Shown one piece after another: positions 35,637 to 43,925 of a DNA stretch of 64,000 nt. A program made the position numbers and the translations under genes. Source of the stretch: Oleidesulfovibrio sp964593925 (lineage in GTDB: Bacteria > Desulfobacterota > Desulfovibrionia > Desulfovibrionales > Desulfovibrionaceae); NCBI GenBank assembly GCA_964593925.1, contig CAZQKM010000005.1, positions 1 to 64,000 on the forward strand. Direction: 5' to 3'. The notes beneath the pieces are model-generated. The model had not been told where the DNA came from and made no database searches. It saw only the letters and a list, made by a program, of their open reading frames with translations. How positions within the stretch are numbered: position 1 is the first letter of the stretch; each line of letters opens with the position of its first letter.

Positions 35637-35657
35637 CTACACTACTTCAGCATGCTG

Positions 35658-35695
35658 ACGCCGGGATAAAAAGGGGCACCCTTTTGTCCCGGCGT
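35658..35695 (+). other. Intercistronic hairpin between livK and livH
   Basis: ACGCCGGGA (35658-35666) pairs with TCCCGGCGT (35687-35695). The loop contains AAAAAGG...CCTTTT, which extends the stem. Only TTTCAA follows, so it is a weak or partial terminator, probably setting livK expression above the membrane genes. Confidence 0.6.
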
Positions 35696-35901
35696 TTCAA
35701 CGATATTTCTGGGGCAGGTGTATATGCTTGTCCGCGGGTTGCAGCATTGAAATGCATTGGGCAGGGGGCTTCTGGTGCCCTTGCATTTTTGTTATTTGTA
35801 TTTGCCGGATGTATCGATATTTTTCTGGCGAATCGGGCTGCTTGTAGCGCGCAATCCTACTGTTCGGCCTTGCAATCCCCAGGCTACAAAGGTGGACGTT
35901 T

Positions 35902-36807
35902 ATGGAAGAATTTTTCCAGCAATTGACCAACGGTTTGGCCGTGGGCGGTATTTACGCTCTGATCGCCCTTGGATACACCATGGTATACGGCGTGTTGCGG
36001 CTTATCAATTTTGCGCATGGAGATCTGTTTACCATTGGCGCGTATCTTGGGCTTACCTTGCTTACATCACTCGGGCTCACAGGGCACTTGGGGATAATAG
36101 CGGGTATTTTATTGTTGGCTGTGATGGTACAGATTTTGGTGGCTCTTGTGGGCTATATGTTAGAGCGCGTGGCCTACCGGCCGTTGCGGCAGTCCCCCAG
36201 GCTCTCGGCTGTGGTATCGGCCTTGGGCGCATCCATTTTTTTTCAAAATGCGATTATGTTGATATATGGTGCGCGTTTTCAGGTGTACCCGCATGATATT
36301 GTGCCCACGATTACGCTGAATCTTTTTGGGCTTGAGATACCTCTGATCCGCGTACTGATGCTTTTTACCTCGCTTGTGCTCATGCTCGGGTTGTATTTTT
36401 TTATTCAGAAGACCAAAACAGGTACCGCCATTCGCGCTGCGGCCATTGATCAGGGCGCGGCAAAGCTGATGGGGATCAACGTAAACCGGGTGGTGTCACT
36501 GGTGTTTTTGATTGGTCCCGCGTTGGGAGGCGTTGCGGGCTTGATGGTAGGGCTCTATTATGGGCAAATCAATTTTACCATGGGCTGGGTGTATGGCCTG
36601 AAGGCTTTTACCGCGGCCATATTGGGGGGCATCGGCAATATTCCTGGTGCCATGCTGGGCGGTTTGCTGTTGGGCGTTATTGAAGCATTGGGCGCGGCGT
36701 ATATTTCCATCGCCTGGAAAGACGCCATTGCGTTTCTGGTGCTGATTCTCATTTTGATTGTTCGGCCCACGGGTCTTTTGGGCGAAAGGGTGGCTGACAA
36801 GATATGA
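35902..36807 (+). CDS. livH: Branched-chain amino acid ABC transporter permease LivH
   Basis: A 301-residue inner-membrane permease with about eight TMs. LTNGLAVGGIYALIALGYTMVYGVLRLINFAHGDLFTIGAY is the classic LivH N-terminus. AAAIDQGAAKLMGINVNRVVSLVFLIGPALGGVAGLM and KAFTAAILGGIGNIPGAMLGGLLLG follow. AGGTGG precedes the ATG by six bases. It overlaps livM by four bases. The 265 bp before it holds the livK-livH hairpin but no gene. Confidence 0.95.
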   Translation: MEEFFQQLTNGLAVGGIYALIALGYTMVYGVLRLINFAHGDLFTIGAYLGLTLLTSLGLTGHLGIIAGILLLAVMVQILVALVGYMLERVAYRPLRQSPRLSAVVSALGASIFFQNAIMLIYGARFQVYPHDIVPTITLNLFGLEIPLIRVLMLFTSLVLMLGLYFFIQKTKTGTAIRAAAIDQGAAKLMGINVNRVVSLVFLIGPALGGVAGLMVGLYYGQINFTMGWVYGLKAFTAAILGGIGNIPGAMLGGLLLGVIEALGAAYISIAWKDAIAFLVLILILIVRPTGLLGERVADKI

Positions 36808-37772
36808 CTAAAAGCCGGATATGCTACATGCTTTTGGCAGCTTTGCTCGCCGTGACGCCCCTGTTTGTCAACGCATACTGGACTGATGTGCTCAATACCG
36901 TGGGCTTGTATGCCATTTTGGCGTTGTCATTGAATATTATCCTGGGATATGCGGGCATGTTTCATATGGGACACGCTGCGTTTTACGCCGTGGGTGCCTA
37001 TACAACGGCGGTGCTTAACGTAAGCTATAACGTTCCGGTGCTGTGGACCATGCCCGTGGCTGGGGGGCTGGCAGCTCTATTTGCTCTTGTGGTGGCCCGC
37101 CCCATTATCCATCTGCGTGGGGACTATCTGTTAATTGTCACCATAGGTATCGTGGAGATTGTGCGTATTGCCTTGGTCAACAATATTTTTGACCTTACCG
37201 GCGGTGCCAATGGCATTTTCGGCATTGCACGGCTGGAATTATTTGGCATGAAAATCCGCAAGCCCATCCATTTTTTCTATGTTATCTGGGGGTATTGTGC
37301 ATTGACAATTGTGCTGTTCCATTGGTTGGAGCATTCACGTTTTGGCCGTGCGCTCAATTATATCCGCGAAGATGAAGTGGCGGCAGAGGGTAGCGGGGTG
37401 AACACGGCAGCGTATAAGCTGGCTGCTTTTGTACTGGGGGCCTTTTGGGCTGGTACGGTCGGTACGATATTCGCAGCTAAAATGACTATTATTTCTCCAG
37501 AGGCCTTTTCGTTTTGGGAATCTGTGCTGATGTTCAGTATTGTGATTCTGGGGGGTATGGGCTCCATTCGCGGGGTATTGCTGGGGGCATTTCTCATTAT
37601 GGGATTGCCCGAAGTCTTTCGAGAGCTGGCTTCAGCACGTATGCTGGTTTTTGGTGCCGCCATGGTGGGCATGATGATTTTTCGTACGCAGGGGCTGCTG
37701 CCGCCCGTTCCCAGGCGCTACAAGCTTGGCGCCCTGTTGCCCATGGGGAATGAGCAGAAGGAGCGCACATGA
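36804..37772 (+). CDS. livM: Branched-chain amino acid ABC transporter permease LivM
   Basis: A 322-residue permease. LALSLNIILGYAGMFHMGHAAFYAVGAYTTAVL is the LivM signature, followed by ALNYIREDEVAAEGSGVNTAAYKLAAFVLGAFWAGTVGTIFA and FSIVILGGMGSIRGVLLGAFLI. Partners LivH to form the channel. Four-base overlaps (ATGA) with livH and livG indicate coupled translation. Confidence 0.95.
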   Translation: MTKSRICYMLLAALLAVTPLFVNAYWTDVLNTVGLYAILALSLNIILGYAGMFHMGHAAFYAVGAYTTAVLNVSYNVPVLWTMPVAGGLAALFALVVARPIIHLRGDYLLIVTIGIVEIVRIALVNNIFDLTGGANGIFGIARLELFGMKIRKPIHFFYVIWGYCALTIVLFHWLEHSRFGRALNYIREDEVAAEGSGVNTAAYKLAAFVLGAFWAGTVGTIFAAKMTIISPEAFSFWESVLMFSIVILGGMGSIRGVLLGAFLIMGLPEVFRELASARMLVFGAAMVGMMIFRTQGLLPPVPRRYKLGALLPMGNEQKERT

Positions 37773-38536
37773 CCCTGCTCGAGATCTCACATTTGACTAA
37801 AACATTTGGCGGCCTTGTGGCAGTCAATGATGTGTCTATACGTGTGGAGCAGGGGACCATTGTGGGTCTTATCGGCCCGAATGGCGCTGGCAAGACCACG
37901 GTATTCAATCTGATAACCGGTAACTATAAGCCTGATACCGGCACGGTGCGGTTTAATAATCAGGATATCACCGGACAATTGCCACACCGTATTGTCACGT
38001 CCGGTATTGCCCGGACGTTTCAAAGCATTCGTCTGTTTCAAAGCATGAGTGTGCTGGAAAATGTGCTGGCGGGTTGCCATTGCCGGATGAAGTCTGGCCT
38101 GCTTTCGGCCTTGCTCCATACACCGGGGCAACGTGCAGAGGAGCGGGACGCCCTGCAACGAGCCATGTACGAGCTTGCCTTTGTTGGCCTTGCGGACCAG
38201 TATAACAATCAGGCTAAGAATTTGTCTTACGGCAAGCAGCGGTTGCTTGAGATAGCCCGTGCTCTTGCTTCGAGTCCACGGTTTATTATTCTGGATGAGC
38301 CTGCTGGCGGAATGAATGATCAAGAAACTATCGAGCTGATTTCTCTCATAAGGTCCATTCGTGACAGGGGCATCACGGTGTTGCTCATTGAGCACGATAT
38401 GGGGTTGGTCATGAAAGTGTGTGAGCAGTTAATCGTGCTGGAGTATGGGGCGGTTATCGCGCAAGGTGCGCCCGAGACCATCAAGGCAGACCCCAGGGTG
38501 ATTGAAGCCTATCTCGGTGCGGATGACGATATGTAA
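37769..38536 (+). CDS. livG: Branched-chain amino acid ABC transporter ATPase LivG
   Basis: A 255-residue ATPase. Walker A is GPNGAGKTT. IARTFQSIRLFQSMSVLENVLAG is the LivG-type Q-loop region. The signature is degenerate (LSYGKQRLLEIARAL, as usual in LivG), Walker B is FIILDEPAGGMND, and the switch His is in LLIEHDMGLV. AAGGAG precedes the ATG in the livM overlap. Confidence 0.95.
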   Translation: MTLLEISHLTKTFGGLVAVNDVSIRVEQGTIVGLIGPNGAGKTTVFNLITGNYKPDTGTVRFNNQDITGQLPHRIVTSGIARTFQSIRLFQSMSVLENVLAGCHCRMKSGLLSALLHTPGQRAEERDALQRAMYELAFVGLADQYNNQAKNLSYGKQRLLEIARALASSPRFIILDEPAGGMNDQETIELISLIRSIRDRGITVLLIEHDMGLVMKVCEQLIVLEYGAVIAQGAPETIKADPRVIEAYLGADDDM

Positions 38537-38545
38537 GGATATTCC

Positions 38546-39262
38546 ATGTTTCTTGAGCTACGTGAGCTACATGTTCGGTACGGTAATGTCGAGGCGCTGC
38601 ACGGTATTAACGTGACCGTTAATCAGGGTGAGATTGTGACCATTTTGGGAGCCAACGGTGCGGGTAAGTCTACCACGCTTATGAGCATCAGCGGCTTGGT
38701 AAAGCCGTCCGGGGGCGGTATATGGTTTGAGGGAGAGGCGCTGCACAAATTGCCCAGTCACCAGGTCGTCATGCGTGGTATTACCCAGTCACCGGAAGGC
38801 CGCCGTGTGTTTGGTACGCTTACTGTACGTGAAAACATGCAGCTGGGTGCATTCACATGTAAAAACCAAGCTAGTATTAGACGGAACCTTGAGTGGATAT
38901 ACTCCCTGTTTCCGCGTCTTGCCGAGCGTCGGGAGCAGCTTGCGGGTACACTTTCCGGCGGAGAACAACAAATGCTTGCCATAGGTCGGGCGCTCATGGG
39001 GGAACCGCGTATCTTGTTGCTTGATGAACCCAGCCTTGGGCTTGCGCCCATTTTGGTACGATCTATTTTTGAAACCGTGCGCAAGATTAACCAGGCTGGT
39101 GTGACCGTTGTGCTGGTAGAACAAAACGCCCGTGCGGCACTCAAGCTGGCAAGCAGGGGCTATGTGCTTGAAGTGGGTAGTATTGCCATGGAAGACTCTG
39201 CGAAAAATTTGCTCGCCAACCCTGATGTGCAAAATGCGTATCTTGGGGGAAAAGGCGCATGA
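38546..39262 (+). CDS. livF: Branched-chain amino acid ABC transporter ATPase LivF
   Basis: A 238-residue ATPase, partner of LivG. Walker A is GANGAGKST, then ITQSPEGRRVFGTLTVRENMQLGAF, signature LSGGEQQMLAIGRALM, Walker B ILLLDEPSLGLAPILV, and switch region VVLVEQNARAALKLA. AAGGAT lies six bases before the ATG. The frame after its TGA stays open for another 64 codons. Confidence 0.95.
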   Translation: MFLELRELHVRYGNVEALHGINVTVNQGEIVTILGANGAGKSTTLMSISGLVKPSGGGIWFEGEALHKLPSHQVVMRGITQSPEGRRVFGTLTVRENMQLGAFTCKNQASIRRNLEWIYSLFPRLAERREQLAGTLSGGEQQMLAIGRALMGEPRILLLDEPSLGLAPILVRSIFETVRKINQAGVTVVLVEQNARAALKLASRGYVLEVGSIAMEDSAKNLLANPDVQNAYLGGKGA

Positions 39263-39653
39263 CAGGATACGATAGGATGTTACAGCCGGTGTATCCTTGG
39301 GTATGCCGGTTTTGTTATTGTGCCCCTGATGTTGTACTGCTCCCTGGTGCGGGGCATGCGTTGCGAGCAGACAGGAGACACACTCACAGATATTTTTGCA
39401 AGCGGTGCAGGGCAAAAATTATTTTTGACTGGCCCATGGATAGAGCAAAACACATAACAGGGACGTATTCAGGGCTTGCATGCCGGCTTTGTTTCAGCCA
39501 ATGTCGGTGTGCGTCTGCCGATTGCTGCGGGTAAAGTGGCACGCAGGGATGGCAGGGGCAAGGCAAAGGTCAGGAGGCGGTACCAGCCGTCTACACGCCC
39601 GGCAATGTGGTTTGCAGCGGCGAGAGAGAAGTATTTTTCGGGAGGAATCAAAC
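39263..39653. other. Gap between livF and the fused ior gene
   Basis: About 390 bp with no terminator seen, so the liv and ior genes may share a transcript. A 91-codon frame starts in an ATGA overlap with livF (39259-39534), and livF's own frame continues past its stop to TAA at 39455-39457. Neither resembles a known family, and I treat the gap as non-coding. Confidence 0.45.
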
Positions 39654-42155
39654 GTGAACCCCATTGAACAACTATGTAAAAATGAAGCAGGCAATGCTGT
39701 GGTGCTTCAGGGGAACGCTGCTTTTGCGGTGGGCTGTGTACGAGCTGGCATTCATGCTGTGGACGGTTACCCCGGGACACCCAGTTCTGAAGTTATTGAC
39801 AAGGGGCTCTCGCAAGTACAGCATATGATTACAGTGGGCTGGTCTGTAAGCGAGGCTGTCGCCGCCGGAGTGGGCCATGGGCATACCCTTGCCGGGCGGG
39901 ACTGCGTGGTTACCATGAAGATACCCGGCCTGTACCAGGCTGCGGATATATTTACCAGTGTGGCCACATATACGGCGGACCGGGGTGGGCTCATTTATTA
40001 TATCGCTGCGGATTTTACACCCAGCTCCACGCAGCATGTCATTGATCCCCGTTACTTATATAAAAGTTGTTTTGTCCCGGTTTTTGAGCCACGCTCGCAC
40101 CAAGAGCTGCACGAGGCTGCGCTGATTGCTGTGGAAGTTGCCCGTCGCTTCAACACTCCGGTGGTGATTCAGCCCAGCGGAGCGCTATGTCATAGTGAGG
40201 GCCTTGTGCGTCTGATGGCCACAGCAACGCGCGAGCCGGCACCGGTGTCTGATTTGCGTCAGCACAATTCGTTGCCCATATTTGCTCGTGCCAACTATGA
40301 TGCAGTAATGGCCCGACGGATGCCCGCTTTGCAGCAGATGGTGGAGGAAAGTCCGCTTACTGTACACCATAAGGGGGCGGGTAAGCGTGGCGTGATTACC
40401 CACGGGGTTAACGCCATGTATATGGATGAATACAAAGCGTTGTATGACGGTGACGTGGACATCCTTTCCCTTGGTTTTACCAATCCTTTACCCATGGAGA
40501 GAATCCGCCGTTTTTGTGACTCCATTGATGGGCCGGTTCACGTGGTGGAGGATGGGTATCGTTTTATCCAGGAATCGTGTGCCGCAGCCGGCCTGTATGT
40601 GATTGGCAAGGATGAATATAGCAATGTGACCGAATGGACGCCGGGCAGCATTGCTGCCTTTCTTGGCACAAGCGTGGCTGCTCCGATAGATGTACAGGTG
40701 CCCCCTGTTCCACGTCCACCCATGATTTGTGCGGGATGTCCGTATCGCTTGTTTGGTGATGTGGTGGCTCGCATGAAACGCAAAGGTGAGCTTGAGGCGA
40801 TATTTGGCGATATCGGGTGTAATACGTTGTTGTATTTCCTCGGTGCGCTGGATACCGGGCTTGCCATGGGTGCCAGCGAAAGTAAACGTACAGGATACGT
40901 ATTGTCCAAGCCGGAAGCTGCGGCCAAGTGTATCAGCCTGTTGGGAGATGGTACGGAATGCCACAGTGGTATGGATGCCACCCGCAATGCTGTATTTCGT
41001 AATGTCCCTGGCGTGAAAGTCGTCCTGGATAATGAGTGGACTGCCATGACCGGCGGGCAACCAGGCCCCACATCCCCGGTGAACCTTGCTGGAGATTCCA
41101 ACCGGTTTGATCTGGTGGCCAGCTTGCGTGCCCAAGGAGCGCAGGTGGAATTGGTCGATGCCTATGACAAGAAAGCCATTGCCAAGAGCTTACGGGCAGC
41201 GTTGCGTGCTGCTGCAGAAGGGGTATTTACCACCCTTGTCATCCATGGGGTCTGTATCCGCAAAGTACCGGCTTCGGCCTATGGCCAGAAGCTTACAGTG
41301 GACAGAGAGTTGTGTGTGCGTTGTGGTGCATGCAATATGTGTTCTGGCATCGGCTTGGATGGCGAGGGAGTACCGCACTGGAACAACCTGTGTACGGGGT
41401 GTGTGTCCAATAGGCCTGCCTGTCTGCAAATGTGCCCCAAGGGTGCTATCAGGGTAGATATCGAATGCAGCATGGCAGACTGTACCCCTCAGCCGGAATT
41501 GCCAGTGGCTCCTGACTATATTGATATGCCTGTACTTGCTGAAGATCAGCGGCCGGCGCGTATTGGCATTGGCATTCGCGGTGTGGGCGGGCAAGGCAAC
41601 TTGTTTTTTGGCAAGGTGTTGGCCCAGATGGCGTTTATTGCGGGTTATGGCAAGCATAATATTCTGAAAGGAGAAACTCACGGTATGGCCCAGATGGGTG
41701 GTCCGGTGATTTCAACATTTGCCTGTGGTGCTGTGCATAGTATGCAGTTTGTGCCTGGTTCGGCAGATGCTTTGATTGTCATGGAGCAAAGCGAGGTGCT
41801 GCGCCCCGGGTTCCTTGATATGCTGCGTTCCGGCGGTACCGTACTGCTGGCAGAAACCAGCATTGCGCCGCAGGGTTTTGACCCGCAGGATTATCCCACG
41901 CCACAGGCTATTGCTGAGGTGCTTGCTCCATATGCTGTGGTACGTATTGATGTGCTGCAACTGGCTTTGGCGCTTGGCGATGCACGTGGCCGCTGTGCCA
42001 ACGTGGTCATGCTGGGAGCGCTGAGCAAGGTTGCGCCTTTTGATGCATTTCCGGTAGAGGTCTGGCTCCAGGCGCTTAAGAATGTAAGCCCCAAACCTGC
42101 GATTTGGACACTCAACCATGCGGCTTTTTTGCAGGGACGAACACTGGTATGCTAG
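39654..42155 (+). CDS. iorAB: Indolepyruvate:ferredoxin oxidoreductase, alpha and beta subunits fused
   Basis: An 833-residue fusion. Residues 1 to about 630 are IorA: GNAAFAVGCVRAGIHAVDGYPGTPSSEV at the N-terminus, the TPP domain with FGDIGCNTLLYFLGALDTGLAMGAS and LGDGTECHSGMDATRNAVF....VVLDNEWTAMTGGQPGP, then a ferredoxin-like segment with cysteines from about 554 (CVRCGACNMC, CTGC...CLQMCP). Residues from about 636 are IorB (IGIGIRGVGGQGNLFFGKVLAQMAF...GETHGMAQMGGPVIS). It decarboxylates aryl-pyruvates to aryl-acetyl-CoA and reduces ferredoxin, as in amino acid fermentation. The usual arrangement is two genes. GTG start at 39654 with GGGAGG nine bases upstream. Confidence 0.9.
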   Translation: MNPIEQLCKNEAGNAVVLQGNAAFAVGCVRAGIHAVDGYPGTPSSEVIDKGLSQVQHMITVGWSVSEAVAAGVGHGHTLAGRDCVVTMKIPGLYQAADIFTSVATYTADRGGLIYYIAADFTPSSTQHVIDPRYLYKSCFVPVFEPRSHQELHEAALIAVEVARRFNTPVVIQPSGALCHSEGLVRLMATATREPAPVSDLRQHNSLPIFARANYDAVMARRMPALQQMVEESPLTVHHKGAGKRGVITHGVNAMYMDEYKALYDGDVDILSLGFTNPLPMERIRRFCDSIDGPVHVVEDGYRFIQESCAAAGLYVIGKDEYSNVTEWTPGSIAAFLGTSVAAPIDVQVPPVPRPPMICAGCPYRLFGDVVARMKRKGELEAIFGDIGCNTLLYFLGALDTGLAMGASESKRTGYVLSKPEAAAKCISLLGDGTECHSGMDATRNAVFRNVPGVKVVLDNEWTAMTGGQPGPTSPVNLAGDSNRFDLVASLRAQGAQVELVDAYDKKAIAKSLRAALRAAAEGVFTTLVIHGVCIRKVPASAYGQKLTVDRELCVRCGACNMCSGIGLDGEGVPHWNNLCTGCVSNRPACLQMCPKGAIRVDIECSMADCTPQPELPVAPDYIDMPVLAEDQRPARIGIGIRGVGGQGNLFFGKVLAQMAFIAGYGKHNILKGETHGMAQMGGPVISTFACGAVHSMQFVPGSADALIVMEQSEVLRPGFLDMLRSGGTVLLAETSIAPQGFDPQDYPTPQAIAEVLAPYAVVRIDVLQLALALGDARGRCANVVMLGALSKVAPFDAFPVEVWLQALKNVSPKPAIWTLNHAAFLQGRTLVC

Positions 42156-42166
42156 ATTGAAAAAAA

Positions 42167-42190
42167 CCGGGGCCTTGTGCCCCGGAGTTT
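42167..42190 (+). terminator. Intrinsic terminator after the fused ior gene
   Basis: CCGGGG (42167-42172) pairs with CCCCGG (42180-42185), preceded by A6 and followed by AGTTTT. Short U-tract but well placed, 12 bp after the stop. Confidence 0.75.
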
Positions 42191-42751
42191 TAAATAGTGA
42201 AGAACATAGTGGGCGATATGTTTTTGCCAGTGGCGAGCTGCAGTTGAGTCCGGGGCATATGAGCGCAGGCAGGGGGTGACAGAGAAAGATACCTTGCATA
42301 TGCAGGGGAACTCGGTGCCGGACACGTAAGACCAGCATCATATTTCCTCGCTACAGACAGCATTTTTTAACCGCGTGGCCATATTTCCTCTACTGCCATA
42401 TTCCTTTTGGACAGATACCTGTGATGGCTATGTATCCAGCATTTCCATTTCCCCTGATATGGTTATGAGCATATTGGGGCTGCTGTGGTCGTTGGGGCAG
42501 GTTTGTACGGTGGGCAGATGAAAGTTCTTCTGGAAGGCGGACCTGTTGCCGGGGCGTTTTGAGTAGCCCGCTGCCGCTCCATAGTTGAGAAAATTTTGAG
42601 GTGCCTCGCCCTAGGTAGATATTGCCTTGAGGGCTGCCGAGTGTGCAGGTTGCTGCCTGGTAATGGTGGTGGCCGGTATTTTTGTATAGCGTGTCAAAAA
42701 AATGATATGTTTGTAAGTGCCGGGTACATGCACAGGCCGTCATGGAAGGTT
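42191..42751. other. Intergenic region, no recognised gene
   Basis: About 560 bp between the ior terminator and the DUF362 gene. Short frames on both strands are unconvincing. Its 3' end presumably contains the DUF362 promoter. Confidence 0.45.
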
Positions 42752-43765
42752 ATGGAAAAAAACATGCAAAACACTTTTGATGATATGGCAGGCCGGGCAG
42801 AATTTGTGCCGAATCGGATGCCTGTGGCGCTTTGCAGGTGTTCCGACTATGCCCGTGCGCGCGTTCAGGATAAGGTTGGGCGAGTGTTGGAATGCGTCGA
42901 CTGGCGTCCTGCGCGTGGCACTGTGTTGGTTGTTAAGCCCAATTTATTGCGGGTACAGTCTCATGGGTTATGCTGTACGCATCCCGAGGTGATACGGGCT
43001 GCTGTGCTTTATGCCAGGGATCATGGAGCAATAGTGACAGTGGGTGATTCTCCGGCCTTTGGCTCGGCTTTGCGCGTGGCAGGAGGGATCGGGTTGGTAG
43101 AGGCATTACAGGGGCTTGATGTGCCTGTGGTTACGCTTGATGATCCTGTGGTCCACACCTTGCCGTCAGGAATCCGTGTACATATCGCGCGTCGTGCCCT
43201 GGAGTGTGATGCCGTGTTGAATGTTCCAAGGCTCAAGGCCCATTGTCAGATGCGGCTGACGCTGGCAGTAAAAAACATGTTTGGCTGTGTTTCCGGCGTG
43301 CACAAGGCATTGGCACATGCGAAACACGGCGAACGAGAGAACCGGTTTGTATCAATGCTTGTGGAGCTTGGGCAGGTCCTGCCGCCTACATCTGCCTTGC
43401 TTGACGGCATAGTGGCCATGCATCGTACCGGGCCTTCTGGCGGGAGTCCCTTTGCTTTGGGCTTGTTGGGCGCATCGCAAAGCTGTGTGGCTCTTGATAC
43501 GTCTATATATGGCATTTTGGGGATGTGCTCAGAAGAGGTTCCCATATGGAAGGAACTGCAGCAACGGAATCACCCTGAGGCCTTTTTGAGCGGCATACAT
43601 CTGCCGCTGGATGCTCTGGAAGATTTTGATGCCAGCGGATTTCGTCTGCCGCAAGTGCTTGATGCGGTGTCTTTTCGCCCTGGCGTGCTGTTGCGCAGCA
43701 TGGTACGTCGGATATGGTACAGATACGGTCCAATGGTACAAAAAGGTATACAGAAGCGCCGTTAA
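42752..43765 (+). CDS. DUF362 domain protein
   Basis: About 337 residues. The DUF362 core is clear: RGTVLVVKPNLLRVQ near the N-terminus, HPEVIRAAVLYARDHGAIVTVGDSPAFG, DAVLNVPRLKAHCQMRLTLAVKNMFGCVSGVHKALAHA and LLDGIVAMHRTGPSGG. Many DUF362 proteins carry a C-terminal 2x[4Fe-4S] ferredoxin domain; this one does not, and ends with a basic helix (RRIWYRYGPMVQKGIQKRR). Function is unknown; the fold is thought to be redox or metal related. Start is uncertain (ATG 42752 or 42764); neither has an ideal ribosome site. Monocistronic. Confidence 0.8.
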   Translation: MEKNMQNTFDDMAGRAEFVPNRMPVALCRCSDYARARVQDKVGRVLECVDWRPARGTVLVVKPNLLRVQSHGLCCTHPEVIRAAVLYARDHGAIVTVGDSPAFGSALRVAGGIGLVEALQGLDVPVVTLDDPVVHTLPSGIRVHIARRALECDAVLNVPRLKAHCQMRLTLAVKNMFGCVSGVHKALAHAKHGERENRFVSMLVELGQVLPPTSALLDGIVAMHRTGPSGGSPFALGLLGASQSCVALDTSIYGILGMCSEEVPIWKELQQRNHPEAFLSGIHLPLDALEDFDASGFRLPQVLDAVSFRPGVLLRSMVRRIWYRYGPMVQKGIQKRR

Positions 43766-43797
43766 TGGTACATGCCGGAATTCTTTAGTGTGATAAG

Positions 43798-43846
43798 AAA
43801 AAAAGCATACCACGTGCCTCCAAAGGGGCATGTGGTATGCTTTTTT
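43798..43846. terminator. Bidirectional terminator between DUF362 and chemoreceptor genes
   Basis: AAAAAAGCATACCACGTGCC and GGCATGTGGTATGCTTTTTT form a stem of about 20 bp with one G-U pair (43799-43818 with 43827-43846). T-tracts lie on both strands, between convergent genes. Confidence 0.92.
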
Positions 43847-43925
43847 AGATATGTTGGCTGGTCGCGTTACTTGTAGATGTTACCCGCTGAGGGATACGTG
43901 CAAGCTTTTACAGCTCAGTCCACGA

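Noticed and set aside
39259..39534. 91-codon frame with ATGA overlap to livF
   Set aside because: Attractive overlap, but the sequence is not protein-like and it collides with the region upstream of the ior start.
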